The notes under the pieces: model-generated
Seen by the model: the letters and a program-made list of their open reading frames with translations, nothing else
Told to the model about the DNA's origin: nothing
The model's database searches: none
Translations under genes and position numbers: made by a program
DNA from: Streptomyces griseosporeus
GTDB lineage: Bacteria; Actinomycetota; Actinomycetes; Streptomycetales; Streptomycetaceae
DNA length: 64,000 nt
Direction: 5' to 3'
NCBI RefSeq assembly: GCF_014656055.1
Contig: NZ_BNBR01000001.1
Location: 1,819,165 to 1,883,164, forward strand
Part shown: one piece after another, positions 31,279 through 40,672 of the stretch
Position numbering within the stretch: the first letter of the stretch is position 1
How the letters are laid out: each line of letters begins with the position of its first letter

Positions 31279-31306
31279 GTTATCACCGATTCGTGACTGT
31301 CGTCAG
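31279..31306 (-). promoter_or_regulatory. Promoter and operator of the hydratase-monooxygenase operon
   Basis: On the minus strand CTGACG (31306-31301) and GATAAC (31284-31279) are spaced by 16 bp, 37 bp before the hydratase start. The operator TGACTGTCGTCA (31294-31305, plus-strand reading) overlaps the -35, just as at the ligase promoter. A CGATACG heptamer follows it in both places (24774-24780 and 31314-31320). Confidence 0.65.
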
Positions 31307-31523
31307 GAGTGCGCGATACGTCGATCGGGGCGCCGTCATGATGTGACCGGAATCCGCCGGGTTCTCGACAGGGCGGTAACGGCGGGGGCCGTCGTGCGCG
31401 GCGGGCCCCGGGGGTGGGTAGGCCGCTCGGTGCCGGGGCCGGAGGCCCCGGACGGTGCCCGCCGGGAAGCTCCGCGGGCGGCGCCGTACCATTTCTGAGG
31501 TTGAAAGCAGGACAGCCTGCTCC

Positions 31524-31976
31524 ATGAACGGACTCGCCTTGCACGAACGCCCCGCCTCGTCCCCCTCCTGGCGCATCGCGCTGCCGCACACCGCCGCGGC
31601 CGTGCCCGTCGCCCGTGCGCTGGTGCGCAACGCGCTGGCCGAGCGCGAGCACGGGGCCGACTGCGACACCGCCGAGCTGCTCACGGCGGAGCTGGTCGCG
31701 AACGCGGTGGAGCACACCTCGGGCAGCTCGCCGATAGAGCTGGTGGTGGAGCTGCTGCCGAGCGGCTGCCAGGTCGAGGTGCACGACCCGGACCCGGAGC
31801 CGCCCGGTGATCTGACCCAGCCGGCCGGCGGGATGCCCGACCCGTGGCAGGAGGGCGGGCGCGGGCTGCTGCTGATCCGCGCCCTGAGCCAGTCCTGCGG
31901 TCACCGCCCCACCGGCTCGGGCAAGGCGGTGTGGTTCAGACTCCCAGTGGTTCCCGCTCAGCGGCGTCCGGTGTGA
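31524..31976 (+). CDS. HATPase_c regulator protein (anti-sigma-factor-like kinase)
   Basis: A 150-residue single-domain GHKL ATPase: TAELVANAVEHTSG (N-box) and GGRGLLLIRALSQ (G2 box). Such short streptomycete proteins resemble the SpoIIAB/RsbW anti-sigma kinases and typically phosphorylate STAS-domain antagonists, but no partner gene is nearby. The ATG at 31524 is preceded by AAAGCAGGA. Its 3' end overlaps the 3' end of the converging permease gene by 41 bp. Which sigma factor it controls cannot be told. Confidence 0.8.
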   Translation: MNGLALHERPASSPSWRIALPHTAAAVPVARALVRNALAEREHGADCDTAELLTAELVANAVEHTSGSSPIELVVELLPSGCQVEVHDPDPEPPGDLTQPAGGMPDPWQEGGRGLLLIRALSQSCGHRPTGSGKAVWFRLPVVPAQRRPV

Positions 31977-33372
31977 CGTCCGCGGCGGCGGCGAGCCGGG
32001 AGTGGCGGCGCCCGTAGGCCGCGTACACGGCGAGGCCCACCACGAGGAACGCCGCGAACTGGAGCCAGGCGGTCCAGCCGGTCTCGTACATCAGGTACAG
32101 GCAGAAGCCGACGCCGAGCAGCGGCAGCACCGGGTACAGCGGCACGCGGAAGGTGCGGGGCAGGCCGGGCTCGCGGCGCCGCAGGGCGATGACGGCGATG
32201 TTGACCACGGCCATGATCGCGAGGGTGCCGATGGTGCACAGGTCCACGACCGCGTCCAGGGAGGCGAAGGCGGCCGGGACGGCGAAGACGACGGCGACGA
32301 TCAGGGTGCCGGCGACCGGCGTCGCGGTGCGCGGGGAGACCTTCTCGAAGACCCGCGGGACGAGCCCGTCGCGGGACATCGACATCAGGATGCGGGTCTG
32401 GCCGTACATGACGGCGAGGACCACGGAGGCGATGGCGACGACCGCGCCGAACGCGATGACGCCGCCGCCGACGGAGGACCCGGTGACCTGGTTGACCACG
32501 TAGGACAGGGCGGCGGGGCGCCCGCCGACCGCGTCGCCGCCGATGGCGCCGGTCGCGGCGAGGGCGACCGCGCAGTACAGCAGGGTGACGATGCCCATGC
32601 AGACGAGGATCGCGACGGGGATGTCCCGGCGGGGGTTCTTCGCCTCCTCGCCGGCCGTGGTGATCGCGTCGAAGCCGATGTAGGAGAAGAACGCGGCCGT
32701 GGTGCCCGCGCCGATGCCGCCGAGGCCGGCCGGGGCGAACGGGGTGAGGTTGCCGTCCTTGAAGGCGCTGAAGCCGATCGCGCAGAAGGCGAGCAGGATG
32801 GCGAGCTTGACCGCGGCCATCGCGGCCGTGGCGCGGGCGCTCTCGCGCACTCCGCGCACCAGCAGCACGCAGCCCATGGCGATGACGATCACGGCGGGCA
32901 GGTTGACGACGCCGCCGTCGCCGGGCCCCGCGGACAGGGCGGCGGGGAGCTGCCAGCCGACGAGGCTGTGCAGGAGTTCGTTGACGTACTGGCTCCAGCC
33001 GACCGCGACGGCCGAGATGGAGATGCCGTACTCCAGCAGCAGGCACCAGCCGACGAGGAAGGCGGTGGTCTCGCCGAGTCCGGCGTAGGCGAAGGAGTAC
33101 GACGATCCGGAGACCGGGATCGCGCCGCCCAGCTCCGCGAAGGAGAAGGCGGTGAACACGCAGGTGATCGCCGCGAGGACGAAGGAGACGACGACGGCCG
33201 GGCCGGCCTGGGCGACCGAGTCGGACAGGCCGACGAAGATGCCGGTGCCGACGATCGCGCCGACGCCGAAGCAGATCAGCTGGAACAGGCCCATGGTGCG
33301 GGCCAGGCCGTGGCCCTCACGGTCGGCGCCGGATTCGGCGACCAGCAGGGCCGGGGACTTGATGCGGGGCAT
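31936..33372 (-). CDS. APC-family amino acid permease
   Basis: A 478-residue transporter with about 12 membrane segments. It opens with the APC signature GLFQLICFGVGAIVGTGIFV and FAELGGAIPVSGSSY, and has SYIGFDAITTAGEEAKNPRRDIP after the sixth helix and a C-terminal RTFRVPLYPVLPLLG. It most resembles cationic/basic amino acid transporters (YfnA/CAT type). Position next to argF and arcA makes arginine or ornithine a reasonable substrate, but this is inferred from context. Its last 41 bp overlap the convergent HATPase gene. Confidence 0.88.
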   Translation of the reverse strand: MPRIKSPALLVAESGADREGHGLARTMGLFQLICFGVGAIVGTGIFVGLSDSVAQAGPAVVVSFVLAAITCVFTAFSFAELGGAIPVSGSSYSFAYAGLGETTAFLVGWCLLLEYGISISAVAVGWSQYVNELLHSLVGWQLPAALSAGPGDGGVVNLPAVIVIAMGCVLLVRGVRESARATAAMAAVKLAILLAFCAIGFSAFKDGNLTPFAPAGLGGIGAGTTAAFFSYIGFDAITTAGEEAKNPRRDIPVAILVCMGIVTLLYCAVALAATGAIGGDAVGGRPAALSYVVNQVTGSSVGGGVIAFGAVVAIASVVLAVMYGQTRILMSMSRDGLVPRVFEKVSPRTATPVAGTLIVAVVFAVPAAFASLDAVVDLCTIGTLAIMAVVNIAVIALRRREPGLPRTFRVPLYPVLPLLGVGFCLYLMYETGWTAWLQFAAFLVVGLAVYAAYGRRHSRLAAAADVTPDAAEREPLGV

Positions 33373-33494
33373 GCGGGTGGTGCTCGTTTCTCGGGGACGG
33401 GGTGCGCCCGGGTGGGGGCGCGCGACGGCCGCGGAAGGGGTGGCTCCGGGCCGCCGGACAGCATAAGGCCTGGTGACGAGGGCTGGTCCCAGCG

Positions 33495-34502
33495 TCAGGC
33501 GAGGGTGGCGACCAGGACCGCCTTGATGGTGTGCAGCCGATTCTCGGCCTCGTCGAAGACGACCGAGTGGGCGGACTCGAAGACCTCGTCGGTGACTTCC
33601 AGGGAGTCCAGGCCGTGCGTCTCGAAGATCTCCCGGCCGACCTTGGTGCCGAGGTCGTGGAAGGCCGGCAGGCAGTGCAGGAACTTCACGTCCGGGTTGC
33701 CGGTGGCGCGCAGCACGTCCATCGTCACGGCGTACGGGGCGAGGGCGGCGATCCGCTCGTCCCAGACCTCCTTGGGCTCCCCCATGGAGACCCAGACGTC
33801 GGTGGCGACGAAGTCGGCGCCGAGGACCCCCTCGGCCAGGGACTCGGTGAGGGTGATACGGGCCCCGCTGGTCTCGGCCAGCTCGTGGGCGCGGTCGACG
33901 ATCTCCTGGGCCGGCCAGTAGGACTTCGGGGCGACGATCCGCACGTCCATGCCGAGCAGGGCGCCCGTGACCAGGTAGGAGTTGCCCATGTTGAAGCGGG
34001 CGTCGCCGAGGTACGCGAAGGCGATCTCCGTCAGGGGTCTGGCGCTGTGCTCGGTCATGGTGAGCACGTCGGCGAGCATCTGGGTGGGGTGCCAGTCGTC
34101 GGTGAGGCCGTTGTACACGGGCACGCCCGCGTACGCCGCCAGCTCCTCGACCTTCTCCTGGCTGTCGCCGCGGTACTCGATGCCGTCGTACATCCGCCCG
34201 AGGACCCGTGCGGTGTCCTTCACGGACTCCTTGTGCCCGATCTGCGAGCCGGACGGGTCCAGGTAGGTGGTGTGGGCGCCCTGGTCGGCGGCGGCGACCT
34301 CGAACGCGCAGCGGGTGCGCGTCGAGGTCTTCTCGAAGATCAGGGCGATGTTCTTCCCGCGCAGGTACGGCGTCTCGGTCCCGGCCTTCTTGGCGGCCTT
34401 CAGCTCGGCGGCCAGCTCGATCAGGCCGCGGAACTCCTCGGCGGTGAAGTCCAGCTCCTTGAGGAAGGGGCGGCCGGCGAGGACGGTCGGGACGGTCGCC
34501 AT
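33495..34502 (-). CDS. argF: Ornithine carbamoyltransferase
   Basis: A 335-residue cytosolic enzyme that makes citrulline from ornithine and carbamoyl phosphate. Signature motifs: STRTRCAFE (carbamoyl-phosphate loop), [10 protein letters not shown], and HCLPAFHD (ornithine-side Cys). The KxxG-type length and sequence match the arginine-pathway OTC. Start ATG at 34502. It follows arcA on the same strand with 89 bp between them, and this gap contains two GAATTC-centred palindromes that resemble ARG boxes, so its own ArgR-controlled promoter is likely. Carbamate kinase is not in the window; the OTC may serve biosynthesis, the arginine deiminase route, or both. Confidence 0.94.
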   Translation of the reverse strand: MATVPTVLAGRPFLKELDFTAEEFRGLIELAAELKAAKKAGTETPYLRGKNIALIFEKTSTRTRCAFEVAAADQGAHTTYLDPSGSQIGHKESVKDTARVLGRMYDGIEYRGDSQEKVEELAAYAGVPVYNGLTDDWHPTQMLADVLTMTEHSARPLTEIAFAYLGDARFNMGNSYLVTGALLGMDVRIVAPKSYWPAQEIVDRAHELAETSGARITLTESLAEGVLGADFVATDVWVSMGEPKEVWDERIAALAPYAVTMDVLRATGNPDVKFLHCLPAFHDLGTKVGREIFETHGLDSLEVTDEVFESAHSVVFDEAENRLHTIKAVLVATLA

Positions 34503-34536
34503 GGGGCGCTCCAGTGGGGACGGGGAACAGCGGACC

Positions 34537-34570
34537 TATGGAATTCTATACGAGCTTCAGAATTCTTATA
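34537..34570 (-). promoter_or_regulatory. ArgR-like double box upstream of argF
   Basis: TATGGAATTCTATA (34537-34550) and TCAGAATTCTTATA (34557-34570), both centred on GAATTC and 20 bp apart, in the A/T-richest part of this area. ArgR hexamers bind pairs of weakly conserved 18-bp palindromes with TGAAT/ATTCA arms spaced about 21 bp centre to centre. Fits argF control; binding not shown. Confidence 0.5.
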
Positions 34571-34591
34571 CGACCCCTCCCGTGGCGTCGC

Positions 34592-35818
34592 TCACCCCGC
34601 CGGATCGCGCTCCACCGGGCAGCTCATGCACCGTGGCCCACCCCGGCCCCGGCCCAGCTCGCTGCCCGGGATCTCGATCACCTCGATGCCCTGCTTGCGC
34701 AGGTGCGTGTTGGTGGTGGAGTTGCGCTCGTAGGCGACGACGACGCCGGGCTCGACGGCGAGCACGTTGCAGCCGTCGTCCCACTGCTCGCGCTCGGCGG
34801 CGTGCACGTCCTGGGTCGCGGTCAGCACCCGGATCTCGCTCAGGCCGAGGGCGGCGGCGATCGCGCGGTGCATGTGCTCCGGCGGGTGGTCGGTGACCTT
34901 CAGCTCCTTGTCGGCGGTGCCCGGCTCGATGGTGTACGAGCGGAGCATGCCGAGCCCGGCGTACTGGGTGAACACGTCGTGGTCGACCTGCGTCATCACC
35001 GTGTCGAGGTGCATCAGCGCGCGCCGCTTCGGCATGTCGAGGGCCACGATGGTCTGCGCGGACCCGGCCGCGAACAGCTTGTGCGCGAGCATCTCGACGG
35101 CCTGGGGCGTGGTGCGCTCGCTCATGCCGATGAGCACGGCGCCGTTGCCGATGACCAGGACGTCGCCGCCCTCGATGGTGGAGGGGTAGTCGGCCTGCCC
35201 CTCCGACCACAGGTGGAAGTCCTCCTGCCGGAACAGCGGGTGGTGCCGGTAGATCGCCTCGAAGTGCACGGTCTCGCGCTGCCGGGCGGGCCAGCGCATC
35301 GCGTTGATGGCGACGCCGTCGTAGATCCAGGCGGAGGTGTCGCGGGTGAAGAGGTGGTTGGGCAGCGGCCGCAGCAGGAAGTCGTCCAGTTCCATGACGT
35401 GGAAGCGGACCGAGACCGGCTCCGCGTGCGCGTCCAGGAACTCCCGCTTGGTCATGCCGCCGACCAGCGCCTCGGCCAGCTCGCGGGCGGGCAGCGTCTC
35501 GAAGCAGGCGCGCAGGTGGTCGGTGGCGAGGGGGCCGTACTCCTTCTCGTCGAAGACGTGGTCCAGGACGAGCTTCCGGGCCGCCGGGATCTCCAGCGTC
35601 TCGGTGAGCAGGTCGCCGAACAGGTGGACGGTGACACCCCGGTCGCGCAGCACGTCCGCGAACCCGTCGTGCTCGGCGCGCGCCCGGCGCACCCAGAGCA
35701 CGTCGTCGAAGAGAAGGGCGTCCTTGTTGCTGGGGGTGAGCCTTTTGAGCTCTAGATCGGGCCGGTGCAGGATCACCTGACGCAGCCGCCCGGCCTCGGA
35801 GTCGACGTGGAATCCCAT
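34592..35818 (-). CDS. arcA: Arginine deiminase
   Basis: A 408-residue enzyme that hydrolyses arginine to citrulline and ammonia. Catalytic elements: the DxD-containing N-terminal region, [16 protein letters not shown], the His in [14 protein letters not shown] and the nucleophilic Cys in [13 protein letters not shown] at the C-terminus. Start: ATG 35818 (protein [21 protein letters not shown]), the usual family N-terminus, rather than the in-frame ATG at 35851. argF follows, so a deiminase-OTC pair is present, but without carbamate kinase or ArcD in the window. In aerobic streptomycetes the enzyme probably supplies nitrogen/citrulline rather than fermentative ATP. Confidence 0.94.
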   Translation of the reverse strand: MGFHVDSEAGRLRQVILHRPDLELKRLTPSNKDALLFDDVLWVRRARAEHDGFADVLRDRGVTVHLFGDLLTETLEIPAARKLVLDHVFDEKEYGPLATDHLRACFETLPARELAEALVGGMTKREFLDAHAEPVSVRFHVMELDDFLLRPLPNHLFTRDTSAWIYDGVAINAMRWPARQRETVHFEAIYRHHPLFRQEDFHLWSEGQADYPSTIEGGDVLVIGNGAVLIGMSERTTPQAVEMLAHKLFAAGSAQTIVALDMPKRRALMHLDTVMTQVDHDVFTQYAGLGMLRSYTIEPGTADKELKVTDHPPEHMHRAIAAALGLSEIRVLTATQDVHAAEREQWDDGCNVLAVEPGVVVAYERNSTTNTHLRKQGIEVIEIPGSELGRGRGGPRCMSCPVERDPAG

Positions 35819-35897
35819 GCCTCCATCCTGACCGCGAATCCCGCCCTTCACCCGCCGCTCGGGGGTTTCGGTACGCGCTGGTCGCCGGTGCCGGGCG

Positions 35898-36425
35898 TCA
35901 GCCAGGCGGAGGATAGGAGAGGGAACCTCCGCTGACCCGCGCGTGCGGGCTCAGGGCGGCCGGTTTCGCCGACGTCTCCGACATGATGTGCACGACCTCC
36001 GCACCGGAGACGATCAGGGCGTCGGTGATCAGCCTTCGATGGCACCGCCAGGGCACCGCCTCGCTGCACATGATCGCGGGGCACTCGTGCCCGGCCAGTT
36101 CCAGCAGCTCGCCCAGTCCTTGGGCGAACGTGTCCGTGCTCATGTAGTCCGCGTAGTCGCGGAAGGCCTTGACCTGCCACGCCCCGTTGGGACTCGGCAC
36201 ACCCTTGGGTGTGTGGCGGCGGCCGCCCAGTTCGCGGATCCAGCGGTACCCGATGTCGGGCGGCAGTGCGTCGACGACGGCCGACTGGTTCCACTGCGGA
36301 TGCTTCCGGGACGAGGGGAACGAGCGGACGTCGACGAGGCACGTGACACCGTTCCCGCGCAGCATGCCGAGCACGGTGTCGAAGCTGCGGGTCGAGTGTC
36401 CGATCGTGTAGACGCGATCTGTCAT
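35898..36425 (-). CDS. DUF488 family protein
   Basis: A 175-residue protein with the DUF488 landmarks [34 protein letters not shown], and [14 protein letters not shown] near the C-terminus. The DUF488 family is widespread, lacks an assigned enzymatic reaction, and its conserved Cys/His/Arg set suggests a metal or nucleotide-related catalytic role. Start: ATG 36425; the in-frame ATG at 36470 adds 15 non-conserved residues. Monocistronic by spacing. Confidence 0.88.
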   Translation of the reverse strand: MTDRVYTIGHSTRSFDTVLGMLRGNGVTCLVDVRSFPSSRKHPQWNQSAVVDALPPDIGYRWIRELGGRRHTPKGVPSPNGAWQVKAFRDYADYMSTDTFAQGLGELLELAGHECPAIMCSEAVPWRCHRRLITDALIVSGAEVVHIMSETSAKPAALSPHARVSGGSLSYPPPG

Positions 36426-36522
36426 GGCACTGCCCTGGATGACGTCCCCGGCTCCGCGCCGCGGTGTCACGCCGGGTTCCCCCTGCCGTGCCGGCCAACC
36501 CCCGGTGCCGCGGGACCCGGCC

Positions 36523-36550
36523 CCCGGGAGGGGCCGACGCTCCTCCCGGG
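36523..36550 (-). terminator. Terminator of the hen1-pnkp operon
   Basis: CCCGGGAGG (36523-36531) pairs perfectly with CCTCCCGGG (36542-36550), 12 bp beyond the pnkp stop on the minus strand. Confidence 0.7.
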
Positions 36551-36561
36551 TGCCCGGCCGG

Positions 36562-39141
36562 CTACAGCCGCGGGTCGACCGGCTCCGACTCCAGGGCCAG
36601 CACCCCGAAGACCGCCTCGTGCACCCGCCACAGCGGCTCGCCCTCCGCCAGCCGGTCCAGGGCCTCCAGACCGAGGGCGTACTCGCGGATCGCGAGGGAC
36701 CGCTTGTGGTTCAGGAACCGCTGCCGAAGCCGGGCGAGGTTGTCGGGGCGCGTGTACTCCGGGCCGTAGATGATCCGCAGGTACTCGCGGCCCCGGCACT
36801 TGATGCCGGGCTGCACCAGCCGGCCCTCCGGGCTGCGCACCAGCGCGCCGAGCGGCTTGACGACCATGCCCTCGCCGCCGCGGCCGGTCATCTCCAGCCA
36901 CCAGTCGACGCCCGCCCGCACCGACTCCGGGTCGCCGGTGTCGACGTAGAGGCGGCGGGTGGTCTGCAGCAGCCCGGTGGGGTCGTGCTCCACCAGCCGG
37001 TCCAGCAGGGCGAGCTGCTCGTCGTGCGGCAGCCCGGCGAGGCTGCGGCCCTGTACGGCCAGGATCTGGAAGGGGGCCAGCCGGACCCCGTCCAGTCCCT
37101 CGGTCGTCCAGCAGTAGCGCCGGTACGCCGCGGTGAACGCCGCCGCGTCCGCGGCCCGCTCCCGCTGGCGGTCCAGCAGACCGGTCACGTCCACGCCCCT
37201 CGCCGCGGCGCCCTCCAGCGCGGTAAGCGCGGCGGGCAGCACCGCCCCGGAGGCGGCGCCGACGGCGGCGTACTGCGAACGCAGCAGCCCGGACGCCTTC
37301 AGCGACCACGGCATCAGCTCCGCGTCGAGCAGCAGCCAGTCCGTGTCGAGCGCCTCCCACAGGCCGGCCTCGCCGACCGCCGACCGCAGCCGGCCGAGGA
37401 TCTCCTCGGTGACCGCCTGGTCGTCGAAGAAGGGGCGGCCGGTACGGGTGTACAGGGACCCGGTGGGCCCTCCCCCACTCCCGGCTGCGCTCGAGCGGGA
37501 GGTGCCCCCAGCGCCGAACCGCTTCCGTGCCGTCTCCGCGTCGCGGCACACCAGCGCCACGGCCCGCGAGCCCATGTGCTTCTCCTCGCACACGACCCGC
37601 TCGACGCCGTCCTGCGCGTAGCTCGCGAAGGCCTCCGCCGGGTGCTCCAGGTAGCTGTCGACGTGGCTGGTCGCGGTCGGCGCCATGGTCGGCGGCAGGT
37701 ACGGCAGCAGCCGCGGGTCGATCGCGAACCGGCTCATGACCTCCAGCGCCGCCGCCGCGTTCTCCTCGCGGACCGCGACCCGGCCGGCGTGCCGGGTCTC
37801 CACCACGCGGCGGCCGTGCACGTCCGCCAGGTCCAGCGGACGCCCGTCGTGCCCGCCGGGCGCCTCCGAGCGCAGCGGCTTGACCGGCTCGTACCACACC
37901 CGCTCGGCCGGTACGTCGACCAGCTGCCGCTCCGGCCAGCGCAGCGCGGTCAGCTTGCCGCCGAAGACCGCGCCGGTGTCCAGGCAGATGGTGTTGTTCA
38001 GCCAGGTCGCCTCGGGGACGGGGGTGTGGCCGTAGACTACGGCGGCCCGGCCGCGGTAGTCCTCCGCCCACGGGTAGCGCACCGGCAGCCCGAACTCGTC
38101 GGTCTCGCCGGTGGTCTCGCCGTACAGGGCGTGCGAGCGGACCCGGCCGGAGGTGCGGCCGTGGTACTTCTCCGGCAGGCCGGCGTGGCAGACGACCAGC
38201 TTGCCGCCGTCGAGGACGTAGTGGCTGACGAGCCCGTCGATGAACTCCCGCACCTCGCGCAGGAACTCCTCGCTCTCGCCCTCCATCTGCGCGATCGTCT
38301 CGGCGAGGCCGTGGGTGTGCTGGACCTTGCGGCCCCTGAGGTGGCGGCCGAACTTGTTCTCGTGGTTGCCGGGCACGCACAGCGCGTTGCCCGACTTCAC
38401 CATGGCCATCACGCGGCGCAGCACGCCCGGGCTGTCCGGGCCGCGGTCGACCAGGTCGCCGACGAACACGGCGGTCCGGCCCTCGGGGTGGACGCCGTCG
38501 ACGTAGCCCAGCTTGCCGAGCAGCGCCTCCAGTTCGGCGGAGCAGCCGTGGATGTCGCCGATGATGTCGAACGGGCCGGTGAGGTGGGTGAGGTCGTTGA
38601 ACCGCTTCTCGGTGCGGATCGTGGCGTTCTCGATCTCCTCGACGCCCCGCAGCACGTGCACCTTGCGGAAGCCCTCGCGCTCCAGGTGGCGCAGGGAGCG
38701 GCGCAGTTCGCGGATGTGCCGCTGGATGACCCGGCGGGGCATGTCGGCCCGGTCGGTGCGGACGGCGTTGCGCTCGGCGCACACCTCCTCCGGCACGTCC
38801 AGCACGATGGCGATGGGCAGCACGTCGTACTGCCGGGCCAGGTCGATCAGCTGCTTGCGCGCCTCGGACTGGACGCTGGTGGCGTCGACGACGGTCCGGC
38901 GCCCTGCGGCGAGCCGCTTGCCGGCGATGTGGTGCAGGACGTCGAAGGCGTCGCGGGTGGCGCTCTGGTCGTTCTCGTCGTCGCTGACCAGGCCTCGGCA
39001 GAAGTCGGAGGAGAGGACCTCGGTGGGCTTGAAGTGGCGGCGGGCGAAGGTGGACTTGCCCGAGCCGGAGGCGCCGACGAGGACGACCAGGGAGAGGTCG
39101 GTGACGGGCAGGACGCGGCCCTGTGCGGTGCTCTCGGTCAT
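36562..39141 (-). CDS. pnkp: Polynucleotide kinase-phosphatase-ligase of the Pnkp/Hen1 RNA repair system
   Basis: An 859-residue three-domain repair enzyme. Kinase (about 1-170): VVLVGASGSGKSTFARR (P-loop) and an ATP-lid region with multiple Arg. Metallophosphoesterase (about 185-450): DIIGDIHGC, FVGDLVDRGPDS, VPGNHENKFG, and YGHTP, a complete binuclear metal set. Ligase/adenylyltransferase (about 490-859): CEEKHMGSRAV, with the lysine of motif I (KxxG), and VVKPLG (motif V). It heals 5'-OH and 2',3'-cyclic phosphate ends and, with Hen1, seals and 2'-O-methylates cleaved tRNA. Start ATG 39141 overlaps the hen1 stop (ATGA). An in-frame insertion between RKRFG and LYTRTGR encodes Gly/Ser-rich residues that correspond to a palindromic repeat (37467-37510). 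It lies next to the lysine-containing core but in a loop, so activity is probably kept. Confidence 0.95.
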   Translation of the reverse strand: MTESTAQGRVLPVTDLSLVVLVGASGSGKSTFARRHFKPTEVLSSDFCRGLVSDDENDQSATRDAFDVLHHIAGKRLAAGRRTVVDATSVQSEARKQLIDLARQYDVLPIAIVLDVPEEVCAERNAVRTDRADMPRRVIQRHIRELRRSLRHLEREGFRKVHVLRGVEEIENATIRTEKRFNDLTHLTGPFDIIGDIHGCSAELEALLGKLGYVDGVHPEGRTAVFVGDLVDRGPDSPGVLRRVMAMVKSGNALCVPGNHENKFGRHLRGRKVQHTHGLAETIAQMEGESEEFLREVREFIDGLVSHYVLDGGKLVVCHAGLPEKYHGRTSGRVRSHALYGETTGETDEFGLPVRYPWAEDYRGRAAVVYGHTPVPEATWLNNTICLDTGAVFGGKLTALRWPERQLVDVPAERVWYEPVKPLRSEAPGGHDGRPLDLADVHGRRVVETRHAGRVAVREENAAAALEVMSRFAIDPRLLPYLPPTMAPTATSHVDSYLEHPAEAFASYAQDGVERVVCEEKHMGSRAVALVCRDAETARKRFGAGGTSRSSAAGSGGGPTGSLYTRTGRPFFDDQAVTEEILGRLRSAVGEAGLWEALDTDWLLLDAELMPWSLKASGLLRSQYAAVGAASGAVLPAALTALEGAAARGVDVTGLLDRQRERAADAAAFTAAYRRYCWTTEGLDGVRLAPFQILAVQGRSLAGLPHDEQLALLDRLVEHDPTGLLQTTRRLYVDTGDPESVRAGVDWWLEMTGRGGEGMVVKPLGALVRSPEGRLVQPGIKCRGREYLRIIYGPEYTRPDNLARLRQRFLNHKRSLAIREYALGLEALDRLAEGEPLWRVHEAVFGVLALESEPVDPRL
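37467..37510 (-). repeat. Palindromic interspersed repeat inside the pnkp ligase domain
   Basis: About 44 bp containing CTCCCGGCTGCGCTCGAG and its closing CGGGAGGTGCCCCC, with CTCCCG/CGGGAG arms and the inner palindrome CGCTCGAGCG. From memory, near-identical palindromic units recur in many Streptomyces genomes, mostly between genes; here it is inserted in frame, coding for a Gly/Ser-rich loop (GGTSRSSAAGSGGG). Confidence 0.65.
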
Positions 39142-40613
39142 GCCGCCTTCGCCTCCTTCTCGGTGTCGGTGCCGGTGCTCATCGTGAACACGGCCATCTG
39201 GGTGGGCGGGCCCACCTCGGGGTCGTCCGGGCCGACGGGGCGGAACTCCACGTCGTAGCCGTGCCGTGCGGCGACGGCGGCGGCCCAGGCGCGGAACTCC
39301 TCGCGGGTCCACTCGAAGCGGTGGTCGCCGTGCCGGACGTGCCCGGCCGGCAGGGTCTCCCAGCGCACGTTGTACTCGACGTTCGGCGTGGTCACGAGGA
39401 CCGTGCGGGGGCGGGCCGCGCCGAACACCGCGTACTCCAGGGCGGGCAGCCGCGGCAGGTCGAGGTGCTCGATCACCTCGCTGAGCACAGCGGCGTCGTA
39501 CCCCTTGAGCCGGCGGTCGGTGTAGGCGAGCGAGCCCTGTACGAGTTGCACGCGGGAGGCCTGCCGCTCGCCCATGCGGTCCAGCTTCAGCCGCCGCGAG
39601 GCGATGGTGAGGGCTCGCATCGACACGTCCACGCCGACGATCTCGGTGTACGCCGGGTCCTTCAGCAGCGCCTGCACCAGCTGGCCCTGCCCGCAGCCCA
39701 GGTCGAGCACCCGGGCGGCGCCGGCCGCGCGCAGCTCGGCGAGGATCGCCTCGCGGCGCTGCACGGCGAGCGGGGTCGGCTTCTCCTCGTCCTCGGTCTC
39801 CGCCTCGACCGCGTTGTCGATCTCCTCGACCTCGCTGTCGTCGGCCTCGGCGAGCCGGACCAGCTCCAGCCGCTCCATCGCCTGCCGGGTCAGCGACCAG
39901 CGGCGGGAGAGGTAGCGGGAGGTGATCAGCTTCTGCTCCGGGTGGCCGGGCAGCCAGCCCTCGCCGGCCCGCAGCAGCTTGTCGACCTCGTCGGGCGCGA
40001 CCCAGTAGTGCTTGGCGTCGTCGAGGACCGGCAGCAGCACGTACAGGTGGCGCAGCGCCTCGGCGAGGGTCAGCGCCTCCGCCTCCAGGACGAGACGGAC
40101 GTACCGCGAGTCGCCCCACTCCGGGAACGCGGTGTCCAGCGGCACGCGCTCCGCGGTCACCGTCCAGCCGAGCGGCTCGAACAGCCGCGTGACGAGCTCG
40201 GGGCCGCCGCGAGCCGGGAGTGCGGGCACCTCGACGCGCAGCGGGCGGGCCTGCTCCGGCAGTTCCGGCCGGGCCCGGCACACGCCGCGCATCGCGCTGC
40301 TGAAGACGCCGCTCAGCGCCACGGCGAGCAGCGACGAGGCCGCGTACGGCCGGTCGTTGACGTACTGCGCGAGCGCCGCGTCGGGTGCGCCGCCGCGTCC
40401 CTTGCCCTTCCCGCGCCGCACCAGCGCCACCGCGTCCACCTCCAGCAGCAGCGCCGCCGTGCAGCGCTGCTCGTCCGCCTCGGGGTACAGGACGTGCGCG
40501 GTGCCGTAGGAGGTGGAGAACGCCTGCGCCTTGTCCGGGTGCTTGTGCAGCAGGAAACCGAGGTCGGTGGCGGGGCGCTCCGGGGTGCCGGTGGTGCCGA
40601 TGGTCAGGAACAT
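39138..40613 (-). CDS. hen1: 3'-terminal RNA ribose 2'-O-methyltransferase Hen1
   Basis: A 491-residue protein. The N-terminal half (about 1-240) is the bacterial Hen1 N-terminal domain that touches the ligase of Pnkp. The C-terminal half (about 270-470) is the SAM-dependent methyltransferase: RVLDLGCGQGQLVQALL (SAM), VLSEVIEHLDL and RHGDHRFEWTREEF, which supply the E-x2-E-H ... H metal ligands unique to Hen1. It 2'-O-methylates the 3' end of broken RNA before Pnkp ligation, so that ribotoxins cannot cut again at the repaired site. Gene order hen1-pnkp with ATGA overlap is the standard bacterial arrangement. The operon is a plausible counter-measure to anticodon nucleases and colicin-like toxins. 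Confidence 0.95.
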   Translation of the reverse strand: MFLTIGTTGTPERPATDLGFLLHKHPDKAQAFSTSYGTAHVLYPEADEQRCTAALLLEVDAVALVRRGKGKGRGGAPDAALAQYVNDRPYAASSLLAVALSGVFSSAMRGVCRARPELPEQARPLRVEVPALPARGGPELVTRLFEPLGWTVTAERVPLDTAFPEWGDSRYVRLVLEAEALTLAEALRHLYVLLPVLDDAKHYWVAPDEVDKLLRAGEGWLPGHPEQKLITSRYLSRRWSLTRQAMERLELVRLAEADDSEVEEIDNAVEAETEDEEKPTPLAVQRREAILAELRAAGAARVLDLGCGQGQLVQALLKDPAYTEIVGVDVSMRALTIASRRLKLDRMGERQASRVQLVQGSLAYTDRRLKGYDAAVLSEVIEHLDLPRLPALEYAVFGAARPRTVLVTTPNVEYNVRWETLPAGHVRHGDHRFEWTREEFRAWAAAVAARHGYDVEFRPVGPDDPEVGPPTQMAVFTMSTGTDTEKEAKAA

Positions 40614-40672
40614 GCGTCCGAGTCTCGGGCCTGGCCGCGCCCGTGACCACCGGTTTTCCCGGACGGGCCGGG

